Positions 60,973 to 64,000 of a stretch of 64,000 nt of DNA are shown in pieces (positions within the stretch are counted from its first letter, which is position 1; each line of letters starts with the position of its first letter). The notes beneath the pieces were generated by a model. That model searched no databases, had not been told where the DNA came from, and was given only the letters and a program-made list of their open reading frames with translations. The stretch spans positions 1 through 64,000 of the forward strand of contig NZ_VIWO01000016.1 in NCBI RefSeq assembly GCF_007829335.1. Reading direction: 5' to 3'. The DNA is from Chitinophaga polysaccharea (GTDB lineage Bacteria; Bacteroidota; Bacteroidia; Chitinophagales; Chitinophagaceae). Both the position numbers and the translations under genes were made by a program.

Positions 60973-61797
60973 ATGTCATACGCATTAATTACCGGCGCAG
61001 CCAAAGGAATCGGGAAAGCCATTGCAGCTCAACTGGCAGAAAGAAATTATCACCTGCTGCTGGTAGATATAGACCAAATTGCCCTGGCAGCTACTGCAGA
61101 AACACTTTCAGCGCAATATCACGTGCACGTACACACGTTGCACCAGGATTTATCGGCCCCCGATGCTGCGCAACGGGTCACTACCTGGAGCAGCACTTAC
61201 CACGACTTATTATCTGTGGTAGTAAATAATGCCGGGTATGGCATCAATGGCGCGTTTGAAACACTAACACTGCCCGAACAGCTGAATATCATTGATGTAA
61301 ATATCAAGGCGCAGGTAAGCCTGTCGTACGCCTATATCCCGGTACTACGGCAGTTCCCTAGGGCGTACCTGCTCAACCTGGCCAGCACTACCGCCTATCA
61401 AACGGTACCCTACCTGAATATTTACGCGGCTACCAAAGCTTTTGCATTATCATTTACCCGTGGGCTCCGGCATGAACTGCGGCATGCTAATATTTCCGTG
61501 AGCGCGCTGAGCCCGGGTAGTACCGACACCGATTTTGTAAACAGGGCGCGCATGGGTAGCCGCACCCGGAAGATTGCCGACCGGTTTAATATGACGCCGG
61601 AACGGGTGGCTAAAATAGCCATTGATGGCTTGTTTAATGGCAAAGCGGAAATTGTGCCCGGCTTTACCAATAAATTGAATGCCTGGCTGCCCAAATTTTT
61701 CCCCAAAGCTTTTGTGGAAAAAATTGCCGGAGGAATTTATGAGCCACGGGATACCGCCCCGGATACAGTTTTGGCGTCGGGGATACTACTCAAATAG
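60973..61797 (+). CDS. Short-chain dehydrogenase/reductase (SDR)
   Basis: 274 aa from the ATG at 60973 (the frame is open to 60901 but the signature ITGAAKGIGKAIAAQ starts at residue 6). NAD(P)-binding TGAAKGIG (7-14), NNAGYG, catalytic Ser in LASTTAYQTV and YAATK. It is a classical SDR resembling the DltE/YqjQ group. It may oxidise or reduce the product of the PhyH enzyme upstream (inference). Its 3' end overlaps the convergent glycosylase gene by 12 bp. Confidence 0.9.
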   Translation: MSYALITGAAKGIGKAIAAQLAERNYHLLLVDIDQIALAATAETLSAQYHVHVHTLHQDLSAPDAAQRVTTWSSTYHDLLSVVVNNAGYGINGAFETLTLPEQLNIIDVNIKAQVSLSYAYIPVLRQFPRAYLLNLASTTAYQTVPYLNIYAATKAFALSFTRGLRHELRHANISVSALSPGSTDTDFVNRARMGSRTRKIADRFNMTPERVAKIAIDGLFNGKAEIVPGFTNKLNAWLPKFFPKAFVEKIAGGIYEPRDTAPDTVLASGILLK

Positions 61798-62565
61798 CTC
61801 CTGTTCATCTGTATAATAAGTCTTTCTGCCGCCACCAGTATCTTTATGAATGACAGCACCACCGGGACTTTCCTTTAATTTGGCATTATGTACCAGCATA
61901 AAGTCACGGACTTCTCCATGAATAATGTCGGGGTTACTTTTAAGTATCTTCTTTTCTGCCTCCCGTAAAATATGCTTGATGGCAGACAGCAATACTTTTA
62001 CCTTGGCGGCAGGGATTTTATTACAGATGGAAAAAGGAGAGATCCTGGCGTACCATAAAATATCATCGGCATAAGCATTCCCGATGCCCAACACCTGTTT
62101 TTGATCCAACAGGAATTTTTTAATCCCGATCTTTTTCTTGCTCAACTGCGTCTTCAGGTAGCTCTCATTAAAATCGTCCGACAGGGCGTCCGGAGCAGTT
62201 TTTTCAGCTGGATCCAGCGCAATGTTAGCCGAGCCCTGGAAATCAGTAATGGCTAATCCTGTTCCGTTGCTAAACAGTAATTCGGCGATCGTGTATTTCT
62301 CTTTATTTTGCTGTTCAAAGAAGTATAACTTGCCATGCAACATGAGATGCATGCCCAGTACATGCCCATTCTGAAATACAAAATGCAATTCCTTCCCCAC
62401 CCGCTGTATCTCTTTCAACTTTTGCCCTTCCAGGGCAGATTGCAGCGTCTTTTCAGCAACCGCCAGTTTCTTACTGTTCTTTACGGTAATTGTTTTCAGC
62501 TGCTGATGCAATAATTTCCTTTCCAGGTTATGACGAAATGCTTGCAGATCAGGTAATTCAGGCAT
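61786..62565 (-). CDS. Fpg/Nei-family DNA glycosylase, zincless
   Basis: 259 aa. It begins MPELPDLQAFRHNLERKLL: Pro2 is the catalytic nucleophile and Glu3 the acid. The beta-hairpin lysine is seen in MLHGKLYF, and the H2TH region is NAYADDILWYARISP with the preceding KFLLDQKQVLGIG. The C-terminal tail GGGRKTYYTDEQELFE keeps the Arg and Tyr pattern of the Fpg zinc finger but has none of the four cysteines, so it is a zincless finger. It likely removes oxidised pyrimidines or purines; which class cannot be told. Confidence 0.88.
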   Translation of the reverse strand: MPELPDLQAFRHNLERKLLHQQLKTITVKNSKKLAVAEKTLQSALEGQKLKEIQRVGKELHFVFQNGHVLGMHLMLHGKLYFFEQQNKEKYTIAELLFSNGTGLAITDFQGSANIALDPAEKTAPDALSDDFNESYLKTQLSKKKIGIKKFLLDQKQVLGIGNAYADDILWYARISPFSICNKIPAAKVKVLLSAIKHILREAEKKILKSNPDIIHGEVRDFMLVHNAKLKESPGGAVIHKDTGGGRKTYYTDEQELFE

Positions 62566-62872
62566 GACTCGCTAGTTTAATGAATGGATAATAACAAAGG
62601 GCCGGCGCAAGAACCGACCCGTTTTTATGGCAGTTTTCTCTTTCTACGAAACTATTTGCTAAGTTATATCACATAAAATAATCAATTATCCTGATATTCT
62701 CTATGCTTTAACCAACGTTTAGCATTTATATGTTTTTCTCATGTATGTGAAAGCACTGTTAAAACCAATTTCCAAGCGAGCTCAAACAGTGTTTTGGGGT
62801 TTTATTCCAGGTCAGAATCAGTTAACTTCGTAACCTATGCCTTTTTAATCAATCACCTAAACAAATTACGGA
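62566..62872 (+). other. Intergenic region upstream of the L,D-transpeptidase-like gene
   Basis: 307 bp without a convincing gene. It contains the dyad CACTGTT/AACAGTG (62754-62760, 62785-62791). TAACTTCG at about 62823-62830 resembles a -7 box. No small gene seen. Confidence 0.4.
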
Positions 62873-63634
62873 GTGAAAACGAATGTGAAGAAGACGATTA
62901 AACCGTTAATTTTTATCAGTGCTATTTGCCTCTTTGTTTTTCTGATTACTACACTTACTAGTTCCGAAAAGTCAACTGCTGCCAATCAACCGGTACGCAA
63001 CGGCATTAAAATCGATTCCACACAAAAGGAAGAGAGTTTGTACGATATCATGCGGCTCGACTCTGCTGGTTTATCCCGGGAAGCATTTGAAAACGCACTA
63101 TTGGGTTTTCAGCACCTGGAAGAAACCGGAAAGGTAAAAAATCCGGATATCTTGTCCATTGTTGATTTCTCACTGCCCAGTACCAAAAAACGCCTGTTCG
63201 TAATAGATCTCAAAAACAAGCTGTTGTTATTCAACACCCTGGTATCACATGGCAGAAATTCAGGAAAAGATATTGCCAATACCTTTTCCAATAAGATGAA
63301 CAGCTTTAAGAGCAGCCTTGGATTTTACATTACCGGCGACACCTACAACGGTGAGCATGGATTATCCCTCCGCCTGGAAGGCGAAGAAGCCGGCATCAAC
63401 GACAATGCCCTCAGCAGGGGCATCGTGATGCATAGCGCCGATTATGTCAACGAAAGCCTGGCTAAAGCACAGGGTTATATTGGCCGCAGCCTGGGCTGCC
63501 CCGCTATTCCCATCGATGTTCATCGTAAAGTAATTCAGCGGATACAGAACGGGACCTGCCTGTTTTTATACAGCCCCGATAAATATTATTCTGCCCACAC
63601 AAAAATACTGAGGCACTACAGCACCACTTCCTAA
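62873..63634 (+). CDS. L,D-transpeptidase catalytic-domain family protein (YkuD_2 type)
   Basis: 253 aa. The start is a GTG at 62873; there is no in-frame ATG before the membrane segment, and an in-frame stop at 62858-62860 limits extension. One N-terminal membrane helix (about 10-28) is followed by a periplasmic domain with the YkuD-like catalytic region MHSADYV...GRSLGCPAIPIDVHR, with the likely nucleophile in LGCPAIP. It resembles the murein L,D-transpeptidase YkuD_2 type. It probably crosslinks or modifies peptidoglycan. It is convergent, with 1 bp gap, to another L,D-transpeptidase gene. Confidence 0.8.
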   Translation: MKTNVKKTIKPLIFISAICLFVFLITTLTSSEKSTAANQPVRNGIKIDSTQKEESLYDIMRLDSAGLSREAFENALLGFQHLEETGKVKNPDILSIVDFSLPSTKKRLFVIDLKNKLLLFNTLVSHGRNSGKDIANTFSNKMNSFKSSLGFYITGDTYNGEHGLSLRLEGEEAGINDNALSRGIVMHSADYVNESLAKAQGYIGRSLGCPAIPIDVHRKVIQRIQNGTCLFLYSPDKYYSAHTKILRHYSTTS

Positions 63635-63635
63635 A

Positions 63636-64000
63636 CTACAGGAACAACTTATTCCGGAAAGGAATATCGTGGTCATATACATCCGGTGCTATATGTAAAG
63701 CATCATCTTCTTCCCAGGCGGTAAAATAGGTGATAATCACCGGTACCGGGTGTTTTACGGCCACATAGGTTTGCTTACCGCTGTCCATCGCCGCCGTAAT
63801 CTTTTCGGTGGTCCACTCCGGCGAATTTTCCAATACAAACTGTGCCATCTTCATCGGGTCTTTCAATCGGATACAACCATGGCTGTAGGTCCGGATATCG
63901 TGGTTAAACAAGCTCTTCTCCGGCGTATCATGGAAGTAAATATTATAGCTATTGGGGAAGAGAAATTTTACCCGGCCCAACGCGTTATGCGGTCCCGGCA
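63636..64000 (-). CDS. L,D-transpeptidase (YkuD family), partial at window edge
   Basis: The 3' part of a YkuD-domain protein; the frame stays open to the window end, where PGPHNALGRVKF is read, so the gene continues beyond 64000. The catalytic motif is RTYSHGCIRLKDP with the nucleophilic Cys. It is preceded by NIYFHDTPEKSLF, which has the conserved HDT motif. It forms 3-3 crosslinks in the peptidoglycan or attaches proteins to it. A start inside the window (near 63980, TTG) would cut through the fold and is not accepted. Confidence 0.87.
   Translation of the reverse strand, partial: PGPHNALGRVKFLFPNSYNIYFHDTPEKSLFNHDIRTYSHGCIRLKDPMKMAQFVLENSPEWTTEKITAAMDSGKQTYVAVKHPVPVIITYFTAWEEDDALHIAPDVYDHDIPFRNKLFL

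Noticed and set aside
63636..63980. Complete short L,D-transpeptidase starting at a TTG near 63980
   Set aside because: The frame continues upstream with conserved family sequence (PGPHNALGRV) to the window end, so the gene is simply cut by the boundary.
1..64000. tRNA, rRNA, insertion sequence, integrase or phage genes
   Set aside because: I looked for cloverleaf-like ends, transposase and integrase motifs and found none; the window looks like stable chromosome.

Overview
The window looks like a chromosomal segment of a Bacteroidota member, most likely Chitinophagaceae and Chitinophaga-like (inference). The signs are PF14905-type outer-membrane barrels, a TonB receptor with an HmuY lipoprotein, LytTR two-component genes, REC-CRP fusions, PVC-type CxxCH lipoproteins, GH30/GH89/GH116 enzymes, Bacteroidota -7 boxes (TAnnTTTG) and weak or absent Shine-Dalgarno sequences. 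I saw no rRNA or tRNA gene, insertion sequence, prophage or CRISPR array.

Layout. 1-2.7 kb: an RtcB2-PrfH RNA-repair and ribosome-rescue pair (minus strand) behind a long leader holding several perfect dyads and a GC-rich structured element. 2.7-4.7 kb: a TetR-type regulator with a UbiB/ABC1 kinase, ending in a ~100-bp palindromic element that recurs at 50.7 kb. 5.0-6.8 kb: a LytS/LytR-type two-component pair with direct repeats of 21-bp period upstream. 6.9-10.7 kb: an outer-membrane barrel and an exported coiled-coil protein. 10.7-12.7 kb: a minus-strand operon of a NrtR-like Nudix regulator, a 2OG-Fe(II) oxygenase and a metallophosphoesterase. 12.8-18.6 kb: a complete urease operon, ureABC-E-F-G-D plus a nickel permease of the UreH type. 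19.0-22.7 kb: a heme-uptake operon (TonB receptor, HmuY lipoprotein, DUF6607 protein), divergent from a pirin gene. 23.7-26.3 kb: a PAS hybridless histidine kinase with a REC-CRP fusion regulator. 26.3-31.3 kb: two unknown genes, a GT39-type mannosyltransferase-like membrane protein and a GH89 alpha-N-acetylglucosaminidase. 31.4-35 kb: a P-type cation ATPase and a D-2-hydroxyacid dehydrogenase. 35-41.9 kb: a MacB/FtsX-type permease, a thiolase, and a large lipoprotein with propeller, HEAT and cytochrome c parts. 42-47 kb: a DUF1543 gene coupled to an overlooked 37-codon gene, a GH116 and a GH30 enzyme. 47-49.4 kb: a YheT-type hydrolase and signal peptidase I. 49.7-54.1 kb: a sugar isomerase-like protein, a TPR protein overlapping a SMI1/KNR4 gene, and a class C beta-lactamase-like hydrolase. 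54.2-59.8 kb: a tightly overlapping molybdenum hydroxylase operon (PaoABC-type subunits, XdhC, MocA). 59.8-61.8 kb: a clear promoter with an operator-like dyad, a possible 30-codon gene, a PhyH dioxygenase and an SDR. 61.8-64 kb: a zincless Fpg/Nei glycosylase and two convergent L,D-transpeptidases, the last cut by the window edge.

Most of the window is ordinary, well-conserved genome. The parts most worth a second look are the RtcB2-PrfH leader and its dyads, the two copies of the palindromic element placed at stop codons, the two small coupled genes (42060-42173 and 59887-59979), the TPR/SMI1 overlap, and the DUF6607 gene in the heme operon.
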